A stretch of 5,434 nt of DNA from Anaerolineae bacterium (lineage in GTDB: Bacteria > Chloroflexota > Anaerolineae > UBA1429). Below the pieces are notes generated by a model. It was not told the origin of the DNA. It saw only the letters and a program-made list of their open reading frames with translations, and did no database searches. Numbering within the stretch: the stretch's first letter is position 1; each line of letters begins with the position of its first letter. Location: positions 1 through 5,434 of the forward strand of contig JAFGLK010000319.1 of the NCBI GenBank assembly GCA_016928125.1, given 5' to 3'. A program made the position numbers and the translations under genes. This document shows, piece after piece, positions 5,425 through 5,434 of this stretch.

Positions 5425-5434
5425 AACCAGAGAG
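5421..5434 (+). CDS. Possible 5' end of the next gene (partial, GTG start)
   Basis: A GTG at 5421 is followed by codons for K-P-E before the window ends. GGGGAG at 5407-5412 lies 8 nt upstream, a good ribosome binding site and spacing, and promoter P2 lies about 100 nt upstream. An out-of-frame TTG at 5417 is an alternative. Four codons give no product, and the true start may lie beyond the edge. Confidence 0.3.

Noticed and set aside
1..5434. CRISPR arrays, tRNA or rRNA genes, insertion sequences, toxin-antitoxin or phage genes
   Set aside because: I saw no regularly spaced direct repeats, tRNA-like cloverleaf, transposase motifs or terminal inverted repeats in the window.

Overview
This is a GC-rich bacterial window with five regions. 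A leftward operon (minus strand, about 2579 to 1) encodes a Cys-type sulfatase, a GH20-like TIM-barrel protein and the first codons of a third gene. A divergent rightward gene encodes a small SnoaL/NTF2-like protein. Next on the plus strand is a complete typA/bipA translational GTPase gene. The right end is a promoter-bearing non-coding stretch that appears to lead into a gene beyond the window. The coding capacity (sulfatase plus unusual GH20-like hydrolase beside a typical typA), high GC and standard sigma-70-type promoters with purine-rich Shine-Dalgarno sites would fit a Chloroflexota-like bacterium. Planctomycetota or Lentisphaerota relatives cannot be excluded, and no taxonomic marker here was compared with a database.

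Left operon. A good promoter (TTGACC, 17 nt spacer, TATCAT) at 2551-2579 on the minus strand drives the sulfatase (2522 to 1125). The GH20-like gene (1037 to 54) follows after 87 nt, and a third start codon with its own ribosome binding site lies at 20, after 33 nt. Neither complete enzyme has a signal peptide, so the natural reading is cytoplasmic breakdown of an imported sulfated small molecule, perhaps a sulfated amino sugar or short oligosaccharide. The substrate is inference.

Divergent region. Between the sulfatase and the SnoaL-like gene lies a perfect 7-bp inverted repeat (GGTCAAG, 9 nt, CTTGACC). It overlaps the leftward -35 box and a candidate rightward -35 box, which makes it a candidate shared operator.

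typA region. A near-consensus promoter (TTGACA, 17 nt, TAGAAT) sits just after the SnoaL-like gene. The roughly 75-nt leader it produces contains a strong terminator-like hairpin and ends at a typA start with a poor Shine-Dalgarno. Leader-based control of typA is the most testable regulatory idea here.

Right end (5139-5434). Two sigma-70-type promoters point rightward, one with a perfect TATAAT box after a T-rich tract. They are followed by a GC-rich hairpin and a possible GTG start at 5421 with a GGGGAG ribosome binding site. I do not see a convincing undescribed multi-gene system. The points most worth following up are the GH20-like/sulfatase pair, the divergent operator and the typA leader hairpin.
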